Below are positions 11,927 through 23,648 of a stretch of DNA of 64,000 nt, one piece after another. The position numbers and the translations under genes were made by a program. The notes below the pieces were generated by a model that saw only the letters and a list, made by a program, of their open reading frames with translations, had not been told where the DNA came from and made no database searches. Origin of the DNA: Scytalidium lignicola (lineage: Eukaryota; Ascomycota; Leotiomycetes); the NCBI GenBank assembly GCA_002812745.2, contig NCSJ02000078.1:62001-126000 (forward strand), written 5' to 3'. Every line of letters starts with the position of its first letter. Position 1 is the stretch's first letter.

Positions 11927-12702
11927 AAGGCCCGAAATCATCATCTGTATTATATATGAAGGAATGTGCTGGAATACATGGAACACTCCTCGATTCCTTG
12001 TCTTTTTTTTTTTTGTTATTGCATAAAGTAAAGCAAGTATTCGTAATTTTTGCGCACAACTATAGCGAGATCTATAAAGAGTATATATATCATAACATCT
12101 ATGATATCTTAGCCTGCTTTCATGGAGATATTATTTCGAGGCACTCCCAACATCCATTGTGCAAACCTGCGAGTATCAGATTACAACAGGCTGACAAGTC
12201 CACAATCAGCTATTGTCTCAAGTGGACATAAAGATGGAATTCGGCGAGCAAATTTAAGATACCTACTGTACAACAGGTCTTTTTCATGTCAACGATCCGC
12301 TATAGCATAGAAACTACAAAATTAAGAGTCTGATATTGAAGATTCCACCAAAGAATCTGTTGATTAATGAATTCCAACGAAAGGTATTATCACAAGATTT
12401 TAATTTTTTATTTTCTCTAAGAATAACGAAAAGACAAATAGAGAGCTACAATGAAGACAAAGTACTAGACACACAAACAGGTCTTGGTATNAAAAAAGAA
12501 GACAAATATGAACCTCGGCAATGAAAACCATTTTAACGCCGATTCACCCTCTTCCTTCACCACAGAGAAACCCAAAGCATTTTCCAAAACGACAACGCCT
12601 CCATGTTGAATAAAGCCACCTGAAGAAAACGAAAGCCGATTTTCATCTTATACCAATACTCGTACAACCATTAACAGTCATGCTTTGTGTCAAAGATGAA
12701 AA
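11927..12702. other. Convergent 3' region between the pseudouridine enzyme and RAD21
   Basis: About 780 bases of 3' flanking DNA with no gene. It holds a run of T near 12003-12014 and an N at 12491 before a run of A. Confidence 0.5.
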
Positions 12703-14675
12703 TTAAGCTGATGCTGCGATAGCAGTAGAAGCCTCAAGAGCAGGGACATCGGGTTGCTCTTCTTCTGCAATTTCCCCGCCAGCTTCTCGCTCGGCCCACG
12801 CACCCCATAGACCTCGTTTGCCACGGACACGTATAGGTCCACCAAGTAGACCCTCCTGCTGCTCAACCTTTATAGCATCCTTTGTGGCGAGGACTAGGAC
12901 TTCAAAAAACATTTTTGTCGCATCTGCTCTAGTGGTTGTAGCCTCGGGTAAGAGATCCTGGAAGAGAACGCTGGCCTTCTTGCGCTTTTCGGGGCTGTTA
13001 GCTGCATCAGCGCCGAACCGATCGCGAAGGAGATGGACTGCATGGGTGGTTCCAACAGATACTGGTCCACTATCAGCTGGATGAACTAGTGGTGCAGTTG
13101 TCTCATCAAAGCCGGCTCCAGGGGATGGCGCTCCGTATTCTTCTTCCTCGACGTTCACTACAAAGCCATCATCACCAGGGACTTCTAAAATTGTCCCCTC
13201 AGCGCCCAATGTGGTATCCGCAAGGCCTAGACCCGCAACCGTAGCGACTCCAAGCTCTTCTTCCGCTTCTCCAAGATCTAGTCGTGGAGATTTATAGGCA
13301 CCTTGTTCTTGGTCACTCTCCATATCGGCAATACCACTATCACGCTTCCGCTTAAGATCATTTGTCCGTCGAACAGCATCAATCGAAAGCATTCCACGAA
13401 GTTCTGGGGCCCAAGTCATACCCCGTCCTTCACCCATAACCATGGAAACAAATCCGCCGTTCTTTTGCATCTCCATAAGAGCAAGAAGTTCTGGATCACG
13501 TGGCAGAAATGACTGTGGCTGTAAAATTTTATCGCGGTTCTGCTGCTGCTCCCTGATCTTATTGTTTGAGATGACGGTATCCGCATCTGGCTCGAGGATC
13601 TTTTGCCTCCTGGCTCGTTGGGGGGCCTTTTGGTGTATAGACTGTTCTGTCTCTTCATCCGGCTCATAAAGAGTGGAATCGAGATTACGTTGGTGCTCTT
13701 CAGTAATCTCTTGTACGATCGCTTCATCAATATCGGAAAGGGGAGACTCCGATATTCTTCCTCTGATGGGAGCGCCAGGAAGTGCACTAATATCGGGCTG
13801 ATCACCAATATTAAACATCTCAATGTCGCCCTCATCATCTCCCATTCGAATTTCATCCGCGTCAAAGCCCAAATTAAACGATTCTTCAGGAATATGTGAA
13901 ATGTCCAAATTATCCTTGCCTTGCCCTCGCATGTCGAGTTCACTGAACAAGTCATCCTCAACGTTTCGAGCAGCGGGCCCCTTTCTTCCAATTTCAACAC
14001 TTCTCTCCACCTTGCTGGTACTATCGTCAATATCAAGGCCGAAATCTAATCCCAAGTCAATATCATCCATAGGTTCCAAAGCAAGCTCTTCTTCCACAAT
14101 ATTTCGATTTTCAATGCTGTTTTGCAAAAACTGGCTGCCGGTAAAGTCATCTTGTAGATTTATGTCGCGACTTCCGGCACGTTTCTTGCGACTTAGATGA
14201 GAATTGTCATCATCCATTTGCGAAAGGAGAAATGACGCGTCCGGCAAGGGTGGCATTTCAAGGTTATCGCCTTCGGTCAAAACATCTGGAAGCATGAGCG
14301 CGTCACGCGAGGGCATATGTAAACCAGCAGGTATATCATTATTGCCAGAAAGACGAAAAGCCTACGAAATTAGTGGATTAATTAACAAATATTAAGCAGA
14401 AGACACCGTACCATTTTTATCTTCATCAACGCCTCGTTACAATCATCTAAAAGATATCGGGCTTTCCGACTATAAATTCTAACAACGCCTAGAAGAAGCT
14501 GGCCACTCAGACGTAATGCCATTGGAGCTTGATTCGGCGTAATGATAGCTTCGACACTGTCCTTCACGTTCGACTGGAGAATGTGTGTCTTCGATAGCTT
14601 GCGTTCGATATTGGCGGACAGCCAGACGCGGGCCAGAGGCCCCGTCTTTTGGAGAAGCGTCTCCGAGTAAAACAT
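12703..14675 (-). CDS. RAD21: Mitotic cohesin kleisin subunit Rad21/Scc1
   Basis: Minus-strand exons are 14675-14412 and 14361-12703, with an intron at 14411-14362, giving 640 residues. Residues 1-105 are the Rad21/Rec8 N-terminal domain, beginning [21 protein letters not shown], which binds the SMC3 neck. The middle is long, acidic and disordered. Residues 209-214 (DNA 14001-13984) read SVEIGR, which fits the separase cleavage consensus SxExGR known from yeast and fission-yeast Rad21. The C-terminal winged-helix domain ([32 protein letters not shown]) binds the SMC1 head. This kleisin closes the cohesin ring that holds sister chromatids together. The separase site and full length support the mitotic form rather than meiotic Rec8. 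Confidence 0.93.
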
Positions 14676-15614
14676 TGTAACTGCGCAAAGTAGCAAAAAG
14701 CGATATGGATGTCGTGATGAAATATGGTTTCACTCTCGGTAGGAGTGGGTTTGTTGGCGCGTTTTGTTTTCCGGCGCGAACACGAATAGATCGAGTCTGC
14801 TAGGATTGTTGCATAGCCAGATGTTGCTCAGAACATTGAATATCGCGTCGCGAAAAGGCGTATTCACCGCGGAACAATAGAGAAAATTCAATAGCGATGG
14901 TTGGAGGCGGATTATTGTTGTGATGTCGTTGCGGGGAGGTCAAGAAGGTGCAAACAACAAAACGGTGGCTGGTTAGTTAGCTCTAACTCTGACACCTGGA
15001 AATTGAGGCATTGATAATAATTAAGGCTAAAATGGGTTCGTGCAGACGAACCACATTTTAGGAGGTCGATCGACATCACGTGATATTGATTTCGACTGCT
15101 CAAAAAAGAGAAAACAATTCTCGCCAGAGCTAACGCAGCACCCGTGGTTCTTATCTACAACTACTCCTCCTAGAGAACAATTTAAGCTCAATTTATCTTT
15201 AGACCAATCTCTGTAGAAAACTCGCAAATAATTATTAAGTACACCCCCTGTCTAGAGTACCAGTAGTTGTCCAAAGCCCCTGGCCAGTGGTCTCGGCGAA
15301 TCTACGGCAGGGGTTCCAACAACGCCAAAATCCCCAAGCTTTGCTGGGTTTCATCTGGGGAAAGTCGCGGACACGTATTTGCTTGTCAGATCATAAGACT
15401 CAGCACCCAAGACTTACTCTTTAATATTAGAGCATTTTCCGACCGCAGATAATCCCTCGGGTTGTGCTGTCGGTTGGCTTCTTTAGATACTCTTTTCCGT
15501 TGTCTGCGACGTGCTTTACTCGACGCTTCCACTATATGCCTCAGTCCTAGGGGGGAATCAACGACAGCAGCTGTTGCTGCTCGTACAGCGTTAAGCAGTG
15601 GCAGAAAGAGGGAG
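14676..15614. promoter_or_regulatory. Divergent promoter region of RAD21 and PMR1, with G1/S-type words
   Basis: About 940 bases between two divergently transcribed genes. Near the RAD21 side are TTGGCGCGTTTT (14754-14765), an E2F/MCB-like sequence, and CGCGAAA (14849-14855), which matches the SCB core CRCGAAA. These would fit cell-cycle control of RAD21 by MBF/SBF-type factors. This is motif matching only. No other gene is visible. Confidence 0.4.
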
Positions 15615-18600
15615 ATGGCGTGGTCAAGTCTATCAATGTCTAAAACCCCTGCCGATGGATCTATATTGCCATTAACAAACACTCCTTCCTTCAATGGAGT
15701 GTCTGAACCGGTAAGAACAGATTCGCGGGATCGGGAGAGGGATAGGAGTCGACATTCGCGCTCCCCTTCGGCAATTTCGAAAGTATGCTCTTCCTCCGGA
15801 TATTCTAGACGCGCCTGCTAATGTTAAACAGTCTATAGCGGACGAGTACGCGAGTCTGACACCCAGTGAGGCTGCTGCACAACTGCAAACCTCTCTTACA
15901 ACTGGTCTATCTCCTGCCGAAGCCCTCTCCCGATTGCATGACCTAGGTCCAAATGAGCTCCCTCACGAAGAACCAGAGCCGTTGTGGTTGCGGTTCCTGA
16001 AGCAGTTTAAAGAGCCGTTGATAATCCTGTTGCTCTGTTCAGCAGGAGCCTCCATGCTTGTCGGAAATAAAGATGACGCTATCAGTATCTCGGTTGCAGT
16101 CACGATCGTCGTTTCTGTTGGATTTATACAGGAGTACAGGTCCGAGAAGTCGATTGAGGCATTGAATCACCTTGTTCCGAACCATGCACATTTAATTCGA
16201 GGAACTACTAAAAATATTACAAGCAAGGGGAAATCACGACAATCATGGCCACCAAATGCTACAGAATTGTCTGATGGTGATTCGATTACAGACTCAGCAA
16301 ATGAAGACCTCGATATTGCAGCCGAGCGGGCATCTAGTAAGGTTATGGCTGCACAACTTGTTCCTGGTGATCTAGTCTTATTCACTACCGGTGACCGGAT
16401 ACCTGCAGATATTCGGGTCACAAAAGCGACTGACCTAACAATCGATGAGTCCAATCTGACGGGTGAAAATGAGCCTGTGAGAATTACGGCAGAGGCAAAG
16501 ACAAGAAGAGGTTTGACGGACTCTGGAAGGGGCAACAGTAATTTGGAACTACCTTACTCATATGGTGCTTCAGCAACTGGGTCTGTTGGTGTAGATACAC
16601 ATATCAGCAGTACTACGAATATTGCCTTCATGGGCACTCTTGTCAGATCTGGGCACGGCCAGGGAATCGTTTACGCTACCGGCGGTAAAACTCATTTTGG
16701 AACGATTGCTGCAAGTGTTTCGGAGACTGAAAGCCCTCGCACGCCGTTACAGCTATCAATGGATACTCTAGGTTCGGAATTAAGCCAGGCTTCCTTCGTC
16801 ATAATTGCTATTATATCCCTTGTTGGTTGGTTCCAAGGCAAGGGCCTGCTGGAAATATTTACTATCTCGATATCGCTAGCGGTCGCTGCCATTCCCGAAG
16901 GCCTTCCTATCATTGTCACTGTGACACTGGCGTTAGGAGTTCACCGCATGGCTCGACATAACGCCATAGTGCGAAAAATGCCTAGTGTTGAAACTCTAGG
17001 CTCAGTCAATGTTGTTTGCAGTGATAAAACTGGTAAGGAGTCTTTCCGCATAATAGCAGGGGTAATGTTAATATCTCCCAGGAACTCTCACAATGAACCA
17101 CATGTCAAGTACAAAAATGTGGTATCTCGGTGCTCAAGCCCCAATAGCTGTGAATGATGAGACTGTGGAAGCAGAGCCTGACGCAGTAACTTGTCGTATA
17201 TTACGGATTGGAAATATCGCTAATAATGCTCGCCTCACCCGCCTTCATTCTCATGACACGCCATCTGCGTCATCAATAGCGATCCTCTCGTCTACCCAGA
17301 TGGAGACTCCTGGACACGTCCTTCGGAGTAGATGGGTTGGTCAACCTACTGATGTCGCTATGCTCGATATGCTCGATCGATTTAAGGAGCATGATGTAAG
17401 AGATGGCATTGGACACCGTATTGGGGAAACTCCGTTTAGCTCGGAGAGGAAATGGATGGGCGTCACAATAGGGGACGGCATCAGCGAGACCAGTAAAGAG
17501 GTTGCCTATATTAAGGGCGCCGCTGACCGTGTCTTGAGTAGGTGCAATACTTACCTTACTCGAGATGGACAAGAGGTAATCCTGGACGCTACAAAACGAC
17601 AGGAGGTATTAGACGCAGCAGAAAAGCTTGCTGAGGAAGGCCTCCGAGTTCTTGGATTTGCTAGCGGACCTGTGACTCGCAGCGCCATGTCTAGCAGGAA
17701 CAGTACACCCGTTAATCAGACACCAGACCTCCACGTATCACATAACGAGGATGTGTATAAAGGACTAGCATTTGCAGGGTTAGTGGGAATGAGTGATCCT
17801 CCAAGACCTGGTGTTCAACAATCAATTAGACGTCTTCTTCGAGGTGGTGTCAAAGTTATGATGATCACTGGTGATGCTGAAACTACTGCTCTTGCAATTG
17901 GAAAGAAGCTCGGAATGACTATTACTACTCCGCGTGAGCATACAGCAAGTTCGGTTACGGTAAAACCAGTTCTACGCGGCGATGAGATCGATGAAATGAG
18001 TGATGTAGAACTTGAAGCGGCGATCGCCAATACTTCCATATTTGCACGAGCGACCCCGGACCACAAGATGAGAATTATTTCAGCATTACAATCTCGCGGA
18101 GATATTGTTGCAATGACAGGCGATGGGGTAAACGATGCACCTGCTCTAAAGAAAGCCGACATTGGCATATCCATGGGACTTCAAGGTACAGATGTTGCCA
18201 AGGAGGCTGCCGACATGATTTTGACGGATGATGACTTTTCGACTATTCTGCATGCAATCGAAGAAGGGAAAGGTATATTCAACAACATTCAGAACTTCTT
18301 AACGTTCCAACTGAGCACCAGCGCTGCTGCCCTCAGTTTAGTGTTTTTCTGCACGTGTTTAGGGTTTAAGAATCCTTTAAACGCGATGCAGATATTGTGG
18401 ATCAGTAAGTAGCTCCTTCAGGAAGATGGTTCCCAAAATCTGACCATCTCTAGATATTATTATGGATGGTCCCCCAGCCCAGTCACTCGGTGTAGAACCT
18501 GTGGACCCAGATGTCATGAGTCGACCACCTCGAAAGCGGAATGCTCCAGTTTTGACAAAGGCCCTCATTAGTCGTGTTCTTATATCTGCAACGATCATAA

Positions 18601-18995
18601 TGTGTGGTACTATGCTGGTATACACACACGAAATGCTTACGGATGGCGAGGTCACGAAACGAGATACAACTATGACGTTTACCTGTTTTGTGCTTTTCGA
18701 TATGTTCAATGCTTTGAGCTGCCGTTCGGAATCCAAATCTATTCTCAGAGGAGAGATTGGCCTCTTCTCAAATACCTTATTTAATTGGGCTGTGTCGCTC
18801 AGTCTCGGTGGACAAATCCTAGTTATCTACTTCCCTTGGCTTCAGGAAGTATTCCAGACTGAAGCCCTAGGATTTACTGACTTGGTTGCTTTAGTTATAT
18901 TAGCAAGCACTGTGTTTTGGGTAGATGAAGCAAGGAAATGGTGGAAGAGCAAGGGAAGAAGAACACTTGGAAGTGGGTACAGCCAAGTTGTGTAA
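15615..18995 (+). CDS. PMR1: Golgi Ca2+/Mn2+-transporting P-type ATPase (SPCA/PMR1 type)
   Basis: Exons are 15615-15782, 15832-17032, 17082-18404 and 18454-18995, giving 1077 residues; all three introns are 49 bp. Landmarks in order: an Arg/Ser-rich cytosolic N-terminus; the cation ATPase N-domain ([20 protein letters not shown]); the A-domain LTGENEPV; the M4 ion-site motif AAIPEGLPI; the phosphorylation site DKTGTLT, formed across the second intron; [16 protein letters not shown]; and [17 protein letters not shown]. The M6 sequence [17 protein letters not shown] is the secretory-pathway (SPCA) type. The pump moves Ca2+ and Mn2+ into the Golgi for glycosylation and sorting. An in-frame ATG at 15636 is an alternative start; 15615 has the better context (purine at -3, G at +4). 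Confidence 0.93.
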
Positions 18996-19336
18996 TGATT
19001 ACATAGGATATGACATTGTACAAATACCTGGATACCATAGAATTTTCTGAAACAATGAGGAGTAATTCAAAATCATATGCCTGATCGAGCTTAGTAAACG
19101 ATAAATTCGTTTATTTTGAGATATATGTATTAATTCTATTAAACGTTAAGCTTTAAAGAACAGTCAAGTAAATAATAAGAGAGTAAATATAATTAAGAAA
19201 AATAATTACTGTATAAACTACTCTGGACCGTATGTATATAAAATCTCGCTTAGCAGCCAAAGAATGACACCTAAAGAGATGCGATGCATCTCAAGGGCAA
19301 TGACATCTCCGAACCACCCATGACGACCTCAAACCA
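18996..19336. other. Intergenic region between PMR1 and COG4
   Basis: About 340 AT-rich bases holding the PMR1 3' end and the COG4 promoter. A TATATAAAA-like element lies near 19235-19245. No gene is visible. Confidence 0.5.
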
Positions 19337-21809
19337 ATGCCTCCAAACGGCCTCCAAAATGGCGCCTCCTCAATGCCATCTCTTCCACCCCAGTCACCAG
19401 ATAACGCAAATTCTCAACATGGGATCTACGACGCCTCATCCGTTACCGCAATACGAACAATCCTAGCAGCCCTCCATACCCGCGAAACTGCCGTTACCAA
19501 CCGTTTGCAAGATCTAATATCCTCCCAAGCCTCTCTCTCACGAGATCTTGGTCATCTCGATCTCTTACGTGCCCATTTGGGCGTTCAAGCTGTCGCAACC
19601 CGCACAATCAGCAATGATATGCTTGACAATGCTGCCTCAACGGCAGCAGCTCTTAGCTCCAAAGTCAAAGCCTTGGACCTAGAAAAGAAACATGTTGAAG
19701 AAACGTTAGCGGTAGTAGAGCAAGTTGCAGAACTAAAAGCTTGTGTACAAGGTGTTGTAGGTAGCATGGGCGCACCACAGGATTGGGAGGCTGCAGCGGG
19801 ATATGTTGCACGTGCGAGGAAGATCCCAAGAAATGTGATTGAAGGACGATTTGCTTCGAAGACAGTACCCAGTGTGGAAGTTCCAGAGGCACCGAGCATA
19901 ACACTCGAGAATGCAAAGGAGAGTCTGTGTGGGCTATTCCTGAGGGAGTTTGAGAAAGCTGCTGCTGAGGGAGATGGGGCCAAGGTTACGAGGTTCTTTA
20001 AGCTCTTCCCACTTATTGGGCGGGAAGTGGAAGGATTAGATGTTTATGGACGATATGTATGTCAAGGTGTGGCAGGAACCGCGAGAAAGAATTTGAAAGA
20101 GGGGACTGCAGGTAGTGGGCGTAAGGAGGGATTCTTTTATGCCAATGCCTTAACAAAACTATTCGAGCATATTGCTCAAATCCTAGAAGGCCATGGTGGG
20201 TTAGTTGAGAGACATTACGGTGCCGGAAAGATGGTTAAAGTAATTGAAAGGCTACAGATGGAAGCAGATGTGCAAGGCGGGATCATCTTGGACACTTGGG
20301 GAGACGAGCGCAACGTTGACAGGCGATTGACGGATGTGAAAAGTTATCCCTTCTCATTCCTGGTGCACAGCTTCCTACCAACACAAAGATCATCCGGTAC
20401 ACCTCGGTCAAACTCGCCAGCGGTTGGAGGAACAGCTAACGGCCGAAATAGTGAGGATGAGGGTGTTGATATGAAGGAAGTGGATGCTCTTTTGAGTGAA
20501 AGTGCTGTTATGCTGGGACGTTGGTCACTATATTCGCGTTTTCTAAGTGCGAAGTGCAGGGTAAGTCATGTTACTTAGAAATCCCTAACTATACTAACTT
20601 TCTATGTAGGATCCAGCATTAAGTCCTGATGAACCTCTCACTATACCCGACTTGCTGGTCAAGTCAGCTCTGAACCACAAAGTCTCAGCGCGATTAACAA
20701 CCCCTTTTAATATAATGACCACCTTCTTCTTTCGGCGATCGGTTGAGAAGGCCTTTCAGCTTGATGAATCTCCGACAGGACTTTCTCTCAATCCCTCAAA
20801 ACCATTGGACGGCAACCCCCCGTACATCATATCTGCAGTTGACGACGTAATGTATATTGTGAACACGGTTCTTCAACGTTCAATATCAACATCACAGCGA
20901 GACGTTGTTGCTTCAGTTATCCCTACTGTCAGCCGAGTGCTAGGTTCTGATTTCATCGGAATGATCCAACGGAAGATGCGAGATGAATCATACCCTAAAG
21001 CTGTCATTCAGGGCGGCTTTCCCCCGGAAGATAAAATCATATCGTTCATTATCCTGATCAACAGTCTTGATGTCTCTAATGACTATGTTGGACGTATCGT
21101 ATCCTCTAGATTATCAGAATCTCCCCAAACCAACGGGCATGCTGGTGGCCCTACCGGTGGTGGTTCGTTACAAGACCTTTTCCCATTCGATCACGATTCT
21201 ACCTTCGTAGCACATGCTCTGGAAGCTCTCAACACCTCCTTTACTTCGAAGACATCTGAGCTACTCGATAGTGGTTTACAGGTTATGTTCAATCAAGTCA
21301 TCAAACCACGTCTGCGCCCTGTCCTCAGCGACACTTTCCGAGATGTAGATTACTTATTAACAGAAGAAGACCTGCAAGAAATTGCGCGTCAGAACGATGA
21401 GGACGATGAAACTATAATGGTGGATCTAATCACTCAACGCTTTGAACATTCATGGGATATGCTCATGAGACCCATCCAACGGATTATGACCGAGCGATAT
21501 TTCGGCATATTACTTGAGCAAACTGCGAAATACCTATCGCGTGTCCTAGAGAAAAGGGTTTGGAGCTATTCTGGTAGAATGAATGCAATTGGTGCCACAA
21601 GGATGGAAAGAGACTTCTCCGGAATTGTCAGTATTGTGGCAAGAGGAGGGAAGTATAGTCTCAGGGACTTATTTACTAGGATTACACAGATCGGTATGGT
21701 CGTGAATATGGATAAGGAGGAATGGGAAGCTATCAATGAAGGTGACGATATGGTGTGGGTTCTTACCATGGAGGAGAGACTTAAGGCAAGAGCTATGATC
21801 AGAGAATGA
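19337..21809 (+). CDS. COG4: Conserved oligomeric Golgi complex subunit 4
   Basis: Exons are 19337-20560 and 20610-21809; the 49-bp intron (20561-20609) has a ctaac branch site. The product is 807 residues. The N-terminal third is coiled coil (TAVTNRLQDLISSQASLSRD and onward, with many Lys/Glu and Leu heptads). Conserved COG4 features follow: FFYANALTKLFEHIAQILE, the DTWGDERNVDRRLTDVKSYP block, and a C-terminal helical region ending in a KEEWEAINEGDDMVWVLTMEER stretch. COG is an eight-subunit tether for retrograde vesicles within the Golgi; COG4 in lobe A contacts SNAREs and SM proteins. Length fits the fungal family. Confidence 0.92.
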
Positions 21810-22087
21810 GGACCTCAATATCAATGATAAAATAGTAGCAGTTGCAGGTCTGGCTTCAAAAGGTTGGGGTCATAAAACTGCAGATGTTCTTGGTGTCTGG
21901 TAGAATTATTTCACCTGCTGGAGCATTATTCCTTCCTATATTCCATCTAACTACGCCAGAATTACCTAAGCCTATTCCGAACATTCTGCCACCCTTACCG
22001 CCTAACCCCACCAAATCAGCACCAAAATTACTGCCCCTCCACACATTCTTATTTTCCAAGCTCCGGTCTTCTCTCTATGTATAACGT

Positions 22088-23425
22088 ATGAAGATGAATG
22101 ACCCGGAATTTAACGTGGAAGTTGACACGACCACTCAAGAAATCCTCCTCGCCGCCTCACGCCACGACCTCAATGTCTTGAAGCCATACCTACGAACTCC
22201 AGGGAACGCAATTGTCCAAGATCCAGAAACAGGGTTTACCCCTCTACATGCAGCCATTGCAGCATGTGGGATTGCTAAGAAAAAAACCTCCATAGAAAAA
22301 AACTCAATTAGAGAGACAAATGCAGCGAAACTGGATGAAAAAGCTAGCGAAGATGAGGAAGAAGTCGACATTGAAGCCGCCAAAGCCACTGTTCAAGAAT
22401 TATTCCTCTCTGGGGCAATATGGAATGACATTGATATGTCTAACGAGACACCGGGATGCCTTGCCTGGAGGCTTGGACAGAAGGAATTATACAATCTAGT
22501 GGTCGACGCTGGTGTTCGTGCCGAGATCCTTCTGAACTTGATGGGCGGTTATGAAGAAATTCCTGACGAAGATGAAGATGAAGATGAAGAAGACCAAGAC
22601 CAAGACAAGGAAGGGGAAATAGTAGAAGAGGTACAGGAGTTGACAGAAGGAGGGCAGTCTCAAGATGCTATCACCGTAGAAAACAACGGGGCGGGAGTTG
22701 AAGCTAAAACAGATGTTAATTCCGAAGACTACTTGGCATCAACTCTAACATTCGCATCAGACAAACTCCTAGACTCTGACTCTAACGGCGTTATGATGGC
22801 TTGGGAAACCGACATCATGCGTCGCACCGTCGACCTTCTCCTCCCCGACCGCATCCCTGGTGCACGAATCTTGAACATTGGCTTCGGGATGGGCATCGTC
22901 GACCGAGAATTTGCAAGCACCTCTCCGAAATCTCATCACATTGTGGAAGCACACCCAGCTGTACTGGCAAAAATCAGGGAAGAAGGCTCTCCCTTAGGAT
23001 TTGGTACTGAGTGGGAGGCAACTGCAACCGAAGGTGGAAAATACGTTGTTCATGAAGGGAGATGGCAGGATGTTTTACCAAGATTGTTAGAGGAGGGAGA
23101 GGTGTTTGATGTTATTTATTTCGACACTTTTGGGGAGGATTATTCACAACTAAAAACATTTTTCTCTGAGTTTCTTCTTGGGTTAATGGACCCTGACGGT
23201 AAGTTTGGATTCTTTAACGGGTTAGGAGCTGACCGGAGGGTCTGTTACGACGTTTATTGTAAGGTTGTAGAGTTAGATCTATTTGATGCAGGTCTAGACC
23301 TCGAATGGCACGATGTTGAAGTACAAGACCTAGGAGGAGAGGCTGAAGGCGAATGGAAAGGCGTCCGAAGAAGATACTGGACTCTCGATAGGTACAGGTT
23401 ACCGATTTGTACTTTTATGGGCTAA
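22088..23425 (+). CDS. RMT2: Protein arginine N-methyltransferase 2 (delta-N-Arg type)
   Basis: A single-exon gene of 445 residues starting 278 bases after COG4. Residues about 15-140 form an ankyrin-like region (LLAASRHDLNVLKPYLRTPG, GFTPLHAAIAAC). An acidic linker follows at about 160-210. The C-terminal half is a SAM-dependent methyltransferase: MAWETDIMRRTVDLLLPDRI, the SAM-binding loop ARILNIGFGMGIVD, the acidic residue region HIVEAHP and FDVIYFDTFGEDY. This arrangement is characteristic of yeast Rmt2, which methylates the delta nitrogen of an arginine in ribosomal protein L12. Paralogous guanidinoacetate methyltransferase lacks the ankyrin part. Confidence 0.93.
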   Translation: MKMNDPEFNVEVDTTTQEILLAASRHDLNVLKPYLRTPGNAIVQDPETGFTPLHAAIAACGIAKKKTSIEKNSIRETNAAKLDEKASEDEEEVDIEAAKATVQELFLSGAIWNDIDMSNETPGCLAWRLGQKELYNLVVDAGVRAEILLNLMGGYEEIPDEDEDEDEEDQDQDKEGEIVEEVQELTEGGQSQDAITVENNGAGVEAKTDVNSEDYLASTLTFASDKLLDSDSNGVMMAWETDIMRRTVDLLLPDRIPGARILNIGFGMGIVDREFASTSPKSHHIVEAHPAVLAKIREEGSPLGFGTEWEATATEGGKYVVHEGRWQDVLPRLLEEGEVFDVIYFDTFGEDYSQLKTFFSEFLLGLMDPDGKFGFFNGLGADRRVCYDVYCKVVELDLFDAGLDLEWHDVEVQDLGGEAEGEWKGVRRRYWTLDRYRLPICTFMG

Positions 23426-23648
23426 AATTCGCCCCCGATATTCTTCAATGATACCAGGTATTGTTCTTTTTAGCTGAGTGCGCCACGGCAGACAGTGTAC
23501 TATTCGCCTTCGCTGTGACTAGCCATAACTATCTGCAATTTTCCCTTGCATGATACTCCGAGAGAGAAAACAACCCTATCTGGGATTCCCTTTCTCTACC
23601 ACAATGAGGTCAAAGAGATCATGAAATTCCGAAACGCAGTACAAAGCT

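Noticed and set aside
13416..14036. 206-codon minus-strand frame inside RAD21
   Set aside because: Same-strand shifted-frame shadow of the RAD21 coding exon.
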